The notes beneath the pieces are model-generated. The model did no database searches. It worked only from the letters and a program-made list of their open reading frames with translations, and was not told the origin of the DNA. Positions 25,266 through 33,955 of a stretch of DNA of 64,000 nucleotides are shown here, piece by piece (position 1 is the stretch's first letter; each line of letters begins with the position of its first letter). Location of the stretch: assembly GCF_018966525.1 (NCBI RefSeq), contig NZ_CP076607.1, positions 1,178,001 to 1,242,000 on the forward strand. The letters are read 5' to 3'. The translations under genes and the position numbers were made by a program. The DNA is from Paenibacillus sophorae. GTDB taxonomy: Bacteria > Bacillota > Bacilli > Paenibacillales > Paenibacillaceae.

Positions 25266-26438
25266 ATGAACAACACCTGGAAAATTTATTTGCTGGCCTT
25301 TATTACCTTCATGACCGCTACATCGGAGTTCATCATTGCAGGCATCTTGGACAAAGTAGCGGCCTCCGCCCATATTTCGGTATCGTCGGCAGGGCAGCTG
25401 ATCACGGTATTCGCGATTGCCAATGCAATCGGCACGCCTGTTGTAATGATGGCGATGGCTAGAATGGATCGGCGCAAGCTATTGATGCTTTCTCTGGTCG
25501 TCATTGCGCTCGGCAGCGTTTTGACTGTCGTCCTTCCCGGCTTCGGGTTTCTCATCTTCTCTCGCGTTCTGCTTGCTATAGGAAGTGGAGTTTTTGCCAC
25601 CATCGCCAAGACGCTCGCGTCAAGGCTGGCTTCGCCTGAACGCCGGGCCGGGGCGATTGCCACCGTAATAACGGGGGCCAGTGCAGCCCTCATTGCCGGC
25701 GTCCCCATTGGCCGTGTTGTGGCCGCAGCTTACGATTGGAGGGTAATCTTCTGGGGGATCGGTATTCTCAGCCTGCTGGCCATCTTCACTGTGGCGCGAA
25801 TGATTCCGGCTACAATTGGCGAGGAAGCCGTCCCTCTGGGCAAGCAGCTCGCTCTTTTGAAGAATCCGAAAATCGTAATCGGCCTTGGTGTAATATTCTT
25901 CTGGCAATTAGGATATGCCGTGCTTTTTTCATATATCGCCCCCTTCCTGTTAACTGTTTCACGGATGAGCGAACGGGAAGTGAGCATTGCTCTCTTTGCC
26001 TTCGGTATCGCTACGTTAGTAGGTTCCAAGTTCGGCGGATTCCTGACGGACCGGATCGGTATCCCCCGAACACTTGTGGGCGGCATGGTTGTCCATGTCA
26101 TCGCTCTTGTGTTACTGTCCACGATTGCCGGATCGACCTTCGTCACCATTCCGCTCTTGATGCTGTGGGCTTTCTCGGCCTGGTCATCCGGCCCAGGTAT
26201 GCAGTATAACCTGGTCTTGCTCGCTCCGGAAGCCTCAGGAATCATGCTCAGCCTGTACGGCTCTATTTTGCAGCTCAGCATAGCCGCGGCCGCCGGTATC
26301 GGGGGAATTGCCGTGAGAAACGCATCGATGCTGGCGGTCAGCTGGACCGGGGCTGCATCCGTCGCGGTTGCTGTCTGTATTGCGGCGGCCTCATTTAGCC
26401 TTGCCCGTTCGTCCCACAATAGTATAGCGATGAAGTGA
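25266..26438 (+). CDS. MFS transporter (AraJ/chloramphenicol-efflux type), copy 1
   Basis: The 390-residue protein has about 12 membrane segments. The N-terminus reads TWKIYLLAFITFMTATSEFIIAGILDKVA with the conserved AGQLITVFAIANAIGTPVVM. The DHA1 motif GGFLTDRIG is in the second half. Its close paralogue is at 33956-35122. The start is ATG 25266 with a weak site; the frame is open upstream into the reductase gene. Substrate unknown; export of a toxic small molecule is inferred. Confidence 0.9.
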   Translation: MNNTWKIYLLAFITFMTATSEFIIAGILDKVAASAHISVSSAGQLITVFAIANAIGTPVVMMAMARMDRRKLLMLSLVVIALGSVLTVVLPGFGFLIFSRVLLAIGSGVFATIAKTLASRLASPERRAGAIATVITGASAALIAGVPIGRVVAAAYDWRVIFWGIGILSLLAIFTVARMIPATIGEEAVPLGKQLALLKNPKIVIGLGVIFFWQLGYAVLFSYIAPFLLTVSRMSEREVSIALFAFGIATLVGSKFGGFLTDRIGIPRTLVGGMVVHVIALVLLSTIAGSTFVTIPLLMLWAFSAWSSGPGMQYNLVLLAPEASGIMLSLYGSILQLSIAAAAGIGGIAVRNASMLAVSWTGAASVAVAVCIAAASFSLARSSHNSIAMK

Positions 26439-26470
26439 CAGGGAAATCTTCCCGTTTGCTACTGCCGATT

Positions 26471-26510
26471 ACTGCCCCAAATGAATCATTTCATTAGGGG
26501 CAGTTTTTTT
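26471..26510. terminator. Rho-independent terminator
   Basis: ACTGCCCC pairs with GGGGCAGT, with inner AATGA/TCATT, followed by seven T. It ends the reductase-MFS operon. Confidence 0.85.
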
Positions 26511-26555
26511 ATTTTAACATGCTGTAGAGGACGTTCCCCTCGCTTGGCAGAAGGA

Positions 26556-27473
26556 TCACGCGTCCAGCCGATGGTCATATTTTTCCTTCAGACGCTTGAT
26601 GTCCGCTCTGGGAGGAGCGCCGAACATACGGGAATATTCCCGGCTGAATTGGGATGCGCTCTCGTAGCCTACCCGGAATGCAACATCGGCGGCGTCCGCC
26701 GACTCGGATAACAGAAGGCGCCGGGCTTCCTGCAAGCGGAGTTGTTTTTGAAACTGAATCGGGCTCATCGCGGTGACCTCTTTGAAGTGCCGGTGAAACG
26801 TAGAAATACTCATATTGGCTGTTTCGGCAAGCTCTTCAATGCGCAAAGGCTTATCACAGTTTTGGATAATTTGTTCGATCGCGTCCCTTATTCGGTAGGT
26901 GCTGCTTCCCTCCATGGCGATTTGCGCCAGCGCAGCTCCATACTGACCTTGCAGAAGCCTGTATAGAATTTCTTTCGTGTAAATTGGAGCAAGGAATGGA
27001 ATGTCTTTCGGATTGTCCAGCAGACGGGTTAACCGGAGTATCGCATCCAGTATAGAACTCTCTATCTTGCCGACAAACAATGCCCGCTTGGCATTTTCTT
27101 TCGGGGCGATTTGAATGTCGGAGTCATTGATAACCTCCAAAATTTGACTCTGCGTAAATTCAAGCTTGAAGCTCAAATACGGAGCGCCCGGAGCAGCATT
27201 GATGACCTGGCCGATCACCGGCAGGTTCATGGATGAAATCAGGTAGTCGGCCGGACCATACTCAAACCGTTCCTGCGCCAGCATTACCTCTTTTAAACCT
27301 TGAGCGATGAAGCAAAGGGAAGGGTTGTACACTCTGTAGGCAGGTTCGGTCACATTAGAGCAGCGGATCAAAAATAAAGAGGGAATCGCGGTCTCGTGAA
27401 CTCCGTCCCGGCCCGAATGACGCTCGATAAGTTTGGCGAGTTCATCCTTCTGGTTACGTATTTCCTCAGACAT
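26556..27473 (-). CDS. AraC family regulator with AraC_N domain (YqhC-like), copy 2
   Basis: The 305-residue paralogue of 18513-19412 has the same layout: AraC_N domain (RVYNPSLCFIAQGLKEVML, PVIGQVINAAPGAPYLSFKL, EILYRLLQGQYGAAL) and helix-turn-helices (IEELAETANMSISTFHRHFKEVTAMSPIQFQK; DVAFRVGYESASQFSREY). ATG 27473 is preceded by AAAAGGAGGAG, so it is preferred over 27506. Divergent from it are the flavodoxin genes, with element copy A in the gap. By analogy with YqhC it should activate carbonyl-reductase genes on electrophile stress; no effector is visible. Confidence 0.9.
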   Translation of the reverse strand: MSEEIRNQKDELAKLIERHSGRDGVHETAIPSLFLIRCSNVTEPAYRVYNPSLCFIAQGLKEVMLAQERFEYGPADYLISSMNLPVIGQVINAAPGAPYLSFKLEFTQSQILEVINDSDIQIAPKENAKRALFVGKIESSILDAILRLTRLLDNPKDIPFLAPIYTKEILYRLLQGQYGAALAQIAMEGSSTYRIRDAIEQIIQNCDKPLRIEELAETANMSISTFHRHFKEVTAMSPIQFQKQLRLQEARRLLLSESADAADVAFRVGYESASQFSREYSRMFGAPPRADIKRLKEKYDHRLDA

Positions 27474-27541
27474 AGGCTCCTCCTTTTTGGTTGTTCTTTT
27501 TATCAATTATAAAGCATCTGCGTCATTGTAGATAGTGGGAA

Positions 27542-27606
27542 TGAGAGGATTAGGCAATCATTTAAGACAAATGGGATAACGGTCTTTTTTCATTTTATCG
27601 GATAAT
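27542..27606 (+). promoter_or_regulatory. Shared AraC-regulon promoter element, copy A
   Basis: TGAGAGGATTAGGCAATCAT, then TTAAGAC, ATGGGATAACGGT and a T-rich stretch lead to GATAAT at 27601. Copies B and C match it at most positions over this span with the same 59-base distance to the -10. It faces the flavodoxin genes and backs onto the AraC gene. Confidence 0.8.
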
Positions 27607-27705
27607 ACGTGTATGTTTATTTTTCCCGCACCGGCAATCTCTATGCGCTTGTATCATGAAGTTTACGACCGTACATTAACGAAGAAATTAAAAGGAGAAA
27701 TAAAC

Positions 27706-28047
27706 TTGAAAAAAATATTAATACTGATATTTTCTTTGATGATGCTTTTCTCGCTGGCTGCCTGTGGAGGCAAAAATGGCGCTCAAACGGATAGCAACAG
27801 CATGAACACCTCGACCCAGGCGGGAAACAACTCGTCCAGCGGGACAGAACAGCCGGATGGTAAAGCGGGCAAAATTCTTGTGGCCTATTTCTCTCGAGTG
27901 GGAAGCACCTCCTTGAGCGAGGATGCAGATGCAGTCTCATCACAGGAAGCAGTGGGCGGCGATCTTTTACAGATTGAAACGGCCCAGCCTTATCCCGAAG
28001 AATACGACGCGGTGGTGGAACAGGCAATGTATAAGGTGAGAACATGA
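27706..28047 (+). pseudogene. Flavodoxin lipoprotein, internally deleted and truncated
   Basis: A TTG start at 27706 (AAAAGGAG upstream) begins a lipoprotein signal (ILIFSLMMLFSLAACGG). The flavodoxin part then reads ILVAYFSRVGSTS. Compared with the almost identical segment of 29766-30518 it lacks 63 bases (21 codons) between AVSS and QEAVGGDLL and breaks off after AVVEQA, missing the last 100 or so residues with the YLGYP flavin loop. It cannot bind FMN normally. It appears to be a partial duplicate of the downstream gene. The stop overlaps the next small gene. Confidence 0.75.
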
Positions 28048-28259
28048 GCGATCCGTATGAACTAGAACGTATGCAGAATAAAATTGGGCAATTAGAGGAT
28101 TTAATCTTATCTCAACTTGAAGAAATTATATCTTTGAGGCTCGAAAATACATCTCTTCGTGAGCAATTAGAAGACAGGAGTATTTCGAGCAAAGAGGAAC
28201 GCTTGCTTCGAATGGCGAAAGCAATTCTCCAAGAATTTGAACATGACAAATTAAAATGA
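28044..28259 (+). CDS. Small coiled-coil protein, unknown function
   Basis: The 71-residue, highly charged protein has a heptad pattern of Leu and Ile (MQNKIGQLEDLILSQLEEII, then LRLENTSLREQLED), predicted as one long coiled coil, with a basic tail. AAGGTGAG precedes ATG 28044, which overlaps the stop of the truncated flavodoxin. I do not recognise a family. Its place between flavodoxin genes may be chance, because the upstream gene is rearranged. Confidence 0.55.
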   Translation: MSDPYELERMQNKIGQLEDLILSQLEEIISLRLENTSLREQLEDRSISSKEERLLRMAKAILQEFEHDKLK

Positions 28260-28275
28260 AAAGGGAGTGATAATA

Positions 28276-29010
28276 ATGAAAAGGACATTAGCAGTAATTC
28301 TTTCTGTTTTTATGATTTTTGCTTTGGCGGCTTGTGGCAACAACGATACCCCCTCGGCTGACAACACTACTAAGCAGCCGCCAGCTTCTGATACTTCTAC
28401 CCCCGAATCTCCAGATGAAAGCACGTCTGGGACAGAAGTAATCCCCACAGAAGGTCAAACAAACGGTAATATCCTGATTGCATATTTTACAATGCCAGAA
28501 AGCGATGGTGTGGATGCTGTGGCATCCGCGAGCCGTGTGGTCAAGGGCGGCGAAGTTTTAGGAAACACTCAGTTCATCGCTCAAGCGATCCAGAAAACTG
28601 TTGGCGGTGATCTGTTTGCGATTGAGACAGTGCAGGAATATCCGGGAGATCATGATAATCTGCTGGATTTTTCGGAAAGAGAAAAGGCTGAAAATGTCAG
28701 ACCAGAGCTCTCCACCCATGTGGAAAAAATGGATGACTATGATGTGATTTTTCTTGGCTATCCGAACTGGTGGGGGGATATGCCCATGCCCCTCTATACA
28801 TTCCTTGAAGAATATGATTTGAGCGGCAAGAAGATCATTCCTTTTGCTACCCATGACGGAAGCAGATTTTCCCGTACGATCCGTACCATTGAAGATCTTC
28901 AGCCGAATGCAACGGTAGTGAAGGATGGATTGACTGTTACCAGAAATAGCATTGTGGATGCAGAAGGCGATGTGAATGAGTGGGTTCAAAGCCTTGGCAT
29001 AACGAAGTAG
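28276..29010 (+). CDS. Flavodoxin-domain lipoprotein
   Basis: This 244-residue surface-anchored protein has a lipoprotein signal ending ALAAC (Cys at about residue 19), a linker rich in Ser, Thr and Pro, then a flavodoxin domain of the Flavodoxin_4 type (ILIAYFTMPESDGVD, with an insertion before the first helix; VIFLGYPNWWGDMPMP as the FMN loop; IIPFATHDGSRFS). It probably binds FMN outside the membrane and reduces quinones or other acceptors. ATG 28276 follows AAGGGAG. It is in an operon with the DUF4405 and second flavodoxin genes. Confidence 0.88.
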   Translation: MKRTLAVILSVFMIFALAACGNNDTPSADNTTKQPPASDTSTPESPDESTSGTEVIPTEGQTNGNILIAYFTMPESDGVDAVASASRVVKGGEVLGNTQFIAQAIQKTVGGDLFAIETVQEYPGDHDNLLDFSEREKAENVRPELSTHVEKMDDYDVIFLGYPNWWGDMPMPLYTFLEEYDLSGKKIIPFATHDGSRFSRTIRTIEDLQPNATVVKDGLTVTRNSIVDAEGDVNEWVQSLGITK

Positions 29011-29067
29011 CAGAATCCGCAGATGTATGGTTGATTGAATGCGATAACCGGAAAGGAGGTGTACAGG

Positions 29068-29769
29068 ATAAAACGAAAAACAATCGTGCGATTGGCTGTT
29101 GATACAATTATGACTGTGCTTTTCTTTATCATGATGGCTTATCAATTGACGGGCAACACTGTGCATGAAATACTCGGCATTTCCCTATTCGCCCTCTTTA
29201 TCATTCATAACATACTGAATCTAAACTGGTATAAGGCCATTTATAAAGAAAAGTATACGGCTGTCCGTGTCATTCGTACCGCGGTTAACCTTTTGCTTCT
29301 GCTGTCCATGTTAGGCATGATGGTAACTGCGCTTGTAATCTCTAGGACAGTATTTTCCTTTATTGATATGATAGATATTCCATTTGCCCGGGAGTTACAT
29401 TTTTTGTTCGCCTATTGGGGATTTATCCTTATGGCCATTCATCTTGGATTGCACTGGGTGATGATCATGGGGGCGGCACGGAAGATGGCAAAAAACTCCG
29501 AACGGACTAAAGCCTTTGCTATCGGCTTCCGGCTAGCCGGCATAATGATTGCTGTTTATGGGATATATGCTTTTTTCAAGAGACAAATCGGCTCCTATCT
29601 GATCTTGTATAATTCATATTCGTTCTGGGATTACGAAGAATTGGCTGTGTTCTATTTCATCGATTACCTCGCCATCATGGGACTATGCATCTGTATAACG
29701 CATTATGTTATCAAACGGATTCAGAAGACCCAAAAGGGAAGATTGGAGTCAAGGAGGAAACAGGATTGA
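29068..29769 (+). CDS. DUF4405 membrane protein (cytochrome-b-like), possible ATA start
   Basis: About 233 residues with six hydrophobic segments: VDTIMTVLFFIMMAYQL, VHEILGISLFALFIIHNILN, LLLLLSMLGMMVTALVI, ELHFLFAYWGFILMAIHLGLHW, AGIMIAVYGIYAF and a last one near IMGLCICITHYV. Paired histidines in the second and fourth segments (VHEILG...IHN, LHF...HLGLH) suggest haem ligation. The SD AAAGGAGGTG is followed eight bases later by ATA-AAA-CGA, where homologues would start MKRKTI, so the natural ATG seems changed to ATA. A TTG at 29035 and GTG at 29059 are in frame but poorly placed. It may pass electrons to the adjacent flavodoxin lipoproteins (inference). Confidence 0.75.
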   Translation: MKRKTIVRLAVDTIMTVLFFIMMAYQLTGNTVHEILGISLFALFIIHNILNLNWYKAIYKEKYTAVRVIRTAVNLLLLLSMLGMMVTALVISRTVFSFIDMIDIPFARELHFLFAYWGFILMAIHLGLHWVMIMGAARKMAKNSERTKAFAIGFRLAGIMIAVYGIYAFFKRQIGSYLILYNSYSFWDYEELAVFYFIDYLAIMGLCICITHYVIKRIQKTQKGRLESRRKQD

Positions 29770-30518
29770 AACAAGGCAGGAAATTTATAACATTGATTCT
29801 GAGTCTTGCGTTAATGATGGCACTTCTTGCGGCTTGCAGTGGAAACGGTACAGAGGAGCAATCATCTGCTGCGCCCAGCGATAGAGCATCTAGCGATAAC
29901 ACTCCTGCCGGGGCGGAAAGCAATCCTTCAAAAGAGGGGCAGTCTGATGGGAAAACAGGTAAAGTTCTTGTGGCCTATTTCACTCGAGTGGGAAGCACCT
30001 CCCCCAGCGAGGATGAAGATGCAGTCTCATCTGCAAGCTTGAGAGTCGGGGATACGAGATTGATTGGAAATACGGAAGTGATTGCAGATATGGTACAGGA
30101 AGCAGTGGGCGGCGATCTTTTGCAGATTGAAACGGCCCAGCCTTATCCCGAAGAATACGACGCGGTGGTGGAACAGGCGCGAAAAGAGAGAGATTCCGGG
30201 TACAAGCCTCCGCTGAGTACCAAGGTAGAGAACATGGATTCCTACGATGTCGTGTACCTTGGCTACCCCACCTGGGGTATGACCATCCCCGCTCCGGTTG
30301 CATCGTTTTTATCCGAATATGATTTTTCAGGAAAAACCATCGTGCCTTTTTGCACTAATGCCGGATATGGCCCTGGACAGAGCGTTTCCGCCATCAAAGA
30401 GCTTAGCCCGGGGGCAATCGTCCTTGATGGTTTTGACATCGTGGGTAGAGAAGCTGCAACTGCACAAGGCGCCGTGTCCGCATGGCTGCGTGAGATCGGG
30501 ATGTTGGAGAAAAATTGA
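29766..30518 (+). CDS. Flavodoxin-domain lipoprotein
   Basis: This 250-residue protein has the lipoprotein signal LILSLALMMALLAAC, a low-complexity Ser/Gly linker and a complete flavodoxin domain (VLVAYFTRVGSTS phosphate loop; VVYLGYPTWGMTIPAP flavin loop; IVPFCTNAGYGPGQS). TTG 29766 overlaps the previous stop in the sequence TTGA and has AAGGAGGAAAC upstream. It is the intact relative of the truncated gene at 27706, to which parts are nearly identical. An FMN-binding, surface-exposed redox role is inferred. Confidence 0.88.
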   Translation: MKQGRKFITLILSLALMMALLAACSGNGTEEQSSAAPSDRASSDNTPAGAESNPSKEGQSDGKTGKVLVAYFTRVGSTSPSEDEDAVSSASLRVGDTRLIGNTEVIADMVQEAVGGDLLQIETAQPYPEEYDAVVEQARKERDSGYKPPLSTKVENMDSYDVVYLGYPTWGMTIPAPVASFLSEYDFSGKTIVPFCTNAGYGPGQSVSAIKELSPGAIVLDGFDIVGREAATAQGAVSAWLREIGMLEKN

Positions 30519-30577
30519 TACCGGCACTTCGTTTGAAGGGAACCACGTAATCACCATTAATTTAAAGGGAGGATTCT

Positions 30578-31669
30578 ATGAGTATGAAGTATCGAAAACT
30601 ATTAGCCGCACTCTTGCTCTCAGCCAGCGTTATTGTGTCAGGCAGTGTAATGGCTGCCAAAAACGGCAAGCCCGGACCGCTGATCATCCAGGAGCAAGGC
30701 AGTTTCGCAGTCGGCGGAACAGTAATCAGTAATCCAGGCACCTTCGATCCAATTAAAAGGACTCCTGAGGGACAGACGCTCCACGGTGATCATGCTTCTG
30801 TATCCTATCAGATCCCGGTGAACGCTCGCAAACTTCCTCTCGTGTTCTTGCATGGCGCCGGGCAGTCCTCGAGGACTTGGGAAAGCACGCCGGACGGACG
30901 CGAGGGCTTTCAAAACATTTTTCTGCGACGCGGCTTCGGGGTCTACTTAATCGACCAGCCACGCCGCGGCGAAGCAGGACGCAGCACTGTGCCAGACACA
31001 ATTACGGCTACGCCTGACGATCAGCTATGGTACGGTATGTTCCGCATCGGCAATTGGCCTGACTTCTACCCAGGCGTGCAGTTTCCACGGGACCCGGAAT
31101 CCTTGAACCAGTACTTTCGTCAGATGACGCCCAACACGGGCCCCTACGATGCCGGTGTGATCTCGGACGCAGTTGCCGCGCTGTTTAACAAAGTCGGGCC
31201 AGGAATTCTCGTCACTCACTCACAAGGTGGAGGCCCGGGCTGGCTCACGGCTATCAAGAACCAAAATGTCCGCGCCGTCGTTGCCTATGAACCTGGCAGT
31301 GGATTTATTTTCCCGGAAGGCGAGGTGCCTCCACCGATGCCTAGCTCCGCTGGCACGCTTGAGGCGTCCAGCATACCTCTGTCCGATTTTATGCAGCTCA
31401 CAAAGGTTCCGATTGTCATCTATTACGGTGACAACATTCCGGAGAAACCTTCGGTAAACCCGGCTCAAGACAATTGGCGTGTACGTCTGGCGATGGCGAG
31501 GCTTTGGGCAGACGCTGTGAACCGCCATGGCGGTGACGCCACCGTCGTGCATTTACCCGAAATTGGTATTCGCGGCAATACGCACTTTCCGTTCTCCGAT
31601 CTGAACAATGTCGTAATCGCAGACCTCCTTTCCAAATTTCTTAAGGAGAAGGGATTGGATTTGAGGTAG
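30578..31669 (+). CDS. Secreted alpha/beta hydrolase (esterase-like)
   Basis: This 363-residue protein has an N-terminal signal peptide (LLAALLLSASVIVSGSVMA) and an alpha/beta hydrolase fold: oxyanion region PLVFLHGAGQSSRTWES, nucleophile Ser in VTHSQGGGPG, and a likely catalytic histidine in GNTHFPF near the end. GGAGG precedes ATG 30578. Codon use is more GC-rich than that of the flavodoxin genes, suggesting separate origin. Related proteins occur widely in Gram-negative bacteria; substrate unknown. Confidence 0.85.
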   Translation: MSMKYRKLLAALLLSASVIVSGSVMAAKNGKPGPLIIQEQGSFAVGGTVISNPGTFDPIKRTPEGQTLHGDHASVSYQIPVNARKLPLVFLHGAGQSSRTWESTPDGREGFQNIFLRRGFGVYLIDQPRRGEAGRSTVPDTITATPDDQLWYGMFRIGNWPDFYPGVQFPRDPESLNQYFRQMTPNTGPYDAGVISDAVAALFNKVGPGILVTHSQGGGPGWLTAIKNQNVRAVVAYEPGSGFIFPEGEVPPPMPSSAGTLEASSIPLSDFMQLTKVPIVIYYGDNIPEKPSVNPAQDNWRVRLAMARLWADAVNRHGGDATVVHLPEIGIRGNTHFPFSDLNNVVIADLLSKFLKEKGLDLR

Positions 31670-31702
31670 ATGTGTAGAAGTGTTTGAATAGTTATTTAGA
31701 AA

Positions 31703-31755
31703 GGGGACGTTCCTCAGCCATTATTCATGGCTTTTGGGACAGCCCCGTTTTTTTT
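31703..31755 (+). terminator. Rho-independent terminator
   Basis: GGGG pairs with CCCC as the outer stem, with an inner CAGCCAT/ATGGCTTTTG arm, followed by eight T. It ends the hydrolase transcript. The GGGACAGCCCC part resembles the hairpin at 20444. The remainder of the gene-free stretch 31756-32061 holds regulatory element B (31881) and otherwise nothing I can define. Confidence 0.75.
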
Positions 31756-31880
31756 ACGACAGAAATTATTGTCATCTATGACACAAAGATCGCCTAACCC
31801 AATCACAACTGAATAGGGCTCATCGGGTGACCTCTTTCAAACCTTGAATAAGGAAAAAACTTTTGTTTCGTAAGTGAGAA

Positions 31881-31945
31881 TGAGAGGATCGGGCAATCAT
31901 TTAAGACGAATGAGATAACGGTTTTTTTTTCATTTGCCGCATAAT
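31881..31945 (+). promoter_or_regulatory. Shared AraC-regulon promoter element, copy B
   Basis: TGAGAGGATCGGGCAATCAT, then TTAAGACGAATGAGATAACG and a T-rich run lead to CATAAT at 31940, 59 bases from the start. It lies about 115 bp before the SDR at 32062. Confidence 0.8.
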
Positions 31946-32061
31946 AAGAGCATGGCCTCTAATAATAACAAGAGTTTTGGAAGGCTGCTCATTCATGAGT
32001 GAAAGCAGAATGAAGCAATTAAAGCAGTGATTTTATATCCAGTAATCAAGGAGGAAAACAA

Positions 32062-32907
32062 ATGACACAGACCAATGATCAGGTATGGTTCATTACGGGA
32101 GCAAATAAGGGCCTGGGTGCAGCATTCGCCAAGGAAGCCTTGGGTAAAGGATACAAAGTCGTCGCCACGGCACGTAAAACGGAAGGGATGGAAAAAATTC
32201 TTGGCGACTCTCCGAACCTGTTGACTGTCAGCCTAGATATAACCAATGAGGAGCAGGTGCAGTCTTCGGTTAACGCCGCCCTGGATCGGTTCGGACGCAT
32301 TGATGTACTGATAAACAACGCCGGATACAGTCAGCTCGGATTTTTTGAAGAAATGTCTGAAGGGCTGATCCGCCAGCAGATGGAAACCAATGTGTTCGGG
32401 ACGATGAAGCTCACTCGAGCAGTGCTGCCTACCATGCGAAAGCAGGGTTCGGGCTGGATCATTGTCATCAGTTCCGCTTCGGGAGTCAGATCCGTTGAAG
32501 GCGGCTCCATATACAGCGCCTCCAAATTTGCCCTGGAAGGTTGGACCGAGGGGTTGAGCGTTGAACTTAAGCCGTTCGGTATCCGGTGTATGCTGGTTGA
32601 GCCGGGCCCGTTCCGTACCGATTTTCTCAATGAACAGACTTCCGTCAAGTATTCCGATATTGAAATCGGCGACTACAAACAGCGGCGTGAAGCGATGCGG
32701 GGCAGCTTTGTTTTGGCGGACCAAAAACAACCGGGTGATCCCGCAAAACTTTCCAAGGCGCTGATGATGGCGCTGGATGCTTCCAATCCGCCTTTGCGCC
32801 TGTTGGCCGGCAAGCGTACCGTAGAAACGATTGACCAGTATTTTCAGGGGCGGCTATCCGAGTATCAGGACTGGCGTGAAGTTTCTGCTAACACCGATTT
32901 TGATTAA
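32062..32907 (+). CDS. SDR family oxidoreductase
   Basis: This 281-residue short-chain dehydrogenase has TGANKGLGAAF as cofactor motif, NNAGYSQLG, catalytic Ser in VISSASG and YSASK. It belongs to the same subgroup as 22766-23608 (shared C-terminal QPGDPAKLSKAL-like segment). AAGGAGG precedes ATG 32062. AraC-type element B directly upstream places it in the proposed electrophile regulon. Carbonyl reduction is the likely reaction; substrate unknown. Confidence 0.92.
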   Translation: MTQTNDQVWFITGANKGLGAAFAKEALGKGYKVVATARKTEGMEKILGDSPNLLTVSLDITNEEQVQSSVNAALDRFGRIDVLINNAGYSQLGFFEEMSEGLIRQQMETNVFGTMKLTRAVLPTMRKQGSGWIIVISSASGVRSVEGGSIYSASKFALEGWTEGLSVELKPFGIRCMLVEPGPFRTDFLNEQTSVKYSDIEIGDYKQRREAMRGSFVLADQKQPGDPAKLSKALMMALDASNPPLRLLAGKRTVETIDQYFQGRLSEYQDWREVSANTDFD

Positions 32908-32992
32908 TCTTCAAGCATGAGAGTGTTTGAACGTCTAGCAGCGAGGAAGCGTGTGGAATTACATTGAATAATCGATCGGGGGAATTTTTGTA

Positions 32993-33787
32993 GTGCATAA
33001 AAAATGGAAATCGTGTCTTGCTGCAACGATTATGTTGGCTGCTCCATTAGCCCTCGGATGGAATCAGACCAAAGCATCTGGTTCAGACCTGACGGAGATT
33101 GTGCTGAGGGCAGGAAATCAGATCGTGAAAGTCAATGGTAAGGAAGAAGTGCTGGAAGCGGCGCCGGGATTGATAGGCAATACGACTTACGTTCCGCTCC
33201 GATTTATTGGGACTCAATTTGGAGCTGACGTTCAGTGGCTGCAGGAAGAGAAATCTGTCATCTACCAGACATCGGAAGTCAAAATCCAGTTGTGGACGAA
33301 CCCAAAGCGGGCGATTGTGAACGGCAAGGAAATCACACTGGAGACGCCTCTCATTAACAAACAGGGCAGGACGATGGTGCCCTTGCGTTTTGTGAGCGAG
33401 AATCTGGGGGTGAAGGTCGCATTTGATCAGGCCACCAAGGAAGTGACGCTTACGAGCGGAGAAATAAGTAGCTCCTCCGTTTACGCAGACGGCGACTATA
33501 CGGCGACCGGTAAATACGGAGGCCTCCCCTCATCCATAACCGTGACCGTTACTCTGGACGATGACGTCATTACCGCCGTCAAAGTCACTCCTCATGCAAC
33601 GAACCCGACATCGCTCGACTTTCAGCGCAGCTTCGCCGACGCGGTCCCGGCTGTCGTCGTCGGGAAGCGCATCGACGAGGTGAAAGTAGGCCGCCTCGCA
33701 GGGTCCAGCGGTACCCCCGACGGGTTCAACGCTGCGATCGGGCAGATTAAGGAGCAGGCCCGTACAGGGCGGACAACCTCGAAGTGA
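32993..33787 (+). CDS. Secreted FMN_bind protein with copper-amine-oxidase-N domain
   Basis: The 264-residue exported protein has a signal peptide (CLAATIMLAAPLALGW), a CuAO_N-type domain in two halves (YVPLRFIGTQFGADVQW and MVPLRFVSENLGVKVAFD), then an FMN_bind domain (DGDYTATGKYGG, ITAVKVTPHATNP, GSSGTPDGFNAAI). In FMN_bind domains ApbE attaches FMN to a Thr or Ser in a SGAT-type motif; here the site reads AGSSGT, so Ser would be used. ApbE is encoded 3 kb downstream. GTG 32993 follows GGGGGA. An extracytosolic flavin carrier is inferred. Confidence 0.8.
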   Translation: MHKKWKSCLAATIMLAAPLALGWNQTKASGSDLTEIVLRAGNQIVKVNGKEEVLEAAPGLIGNTTYVPLRFIGTQFGADVQWLQEEKSVIYQTSEVKIQLWTNPKRAIVNGKEITLETPLINKQGRTMVPLRFVSENLGVKVAFDQATKEVTLTSGEISSSSVYADGDYTATGKYGGLPSSITVTVTLDDDVITAVKVTPHATNPTSLDFQRSFADAVPAVVVGKRIDEVKVGRLAGSSGTPDGFNAAIGQIKEQARTGRTTSK

Positions 33788-33886
33788 CGCTTCACAGCGG
33801 GCCGGAAGTTTCCACGATCGAGCTCGGTTGTATGGCGATGAGGCACGGATAGGGTCCGGCTTCGGACAAGAAGGAAATAATCTCAC

Positions 33887-33922
33887 GGACCACTGAACGC
33901 ACAGTGGTCCCTTGTATTCTTC
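33887..33922 (+). terminator. Probable terminator hairpin after the FMN_bind gene
   Basis: GGACCACTG and CAGTGGTCC form a perfect 9-bp stem with a 6-base loop. The T tract that follows is weak. Confidence 0.5.
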
Positions 33923-33955
33923 AAGGATAATTGGGATTCAGGTTTGGAGGAAAGA

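Noticed and set aside
25730..26419. A 229-codon minus-strand frame
   Set aside because: It is antisense to the MFS gene at 25266 and has the alternating polar/hydrophobic pattern expected of a transporter gene read backwards.
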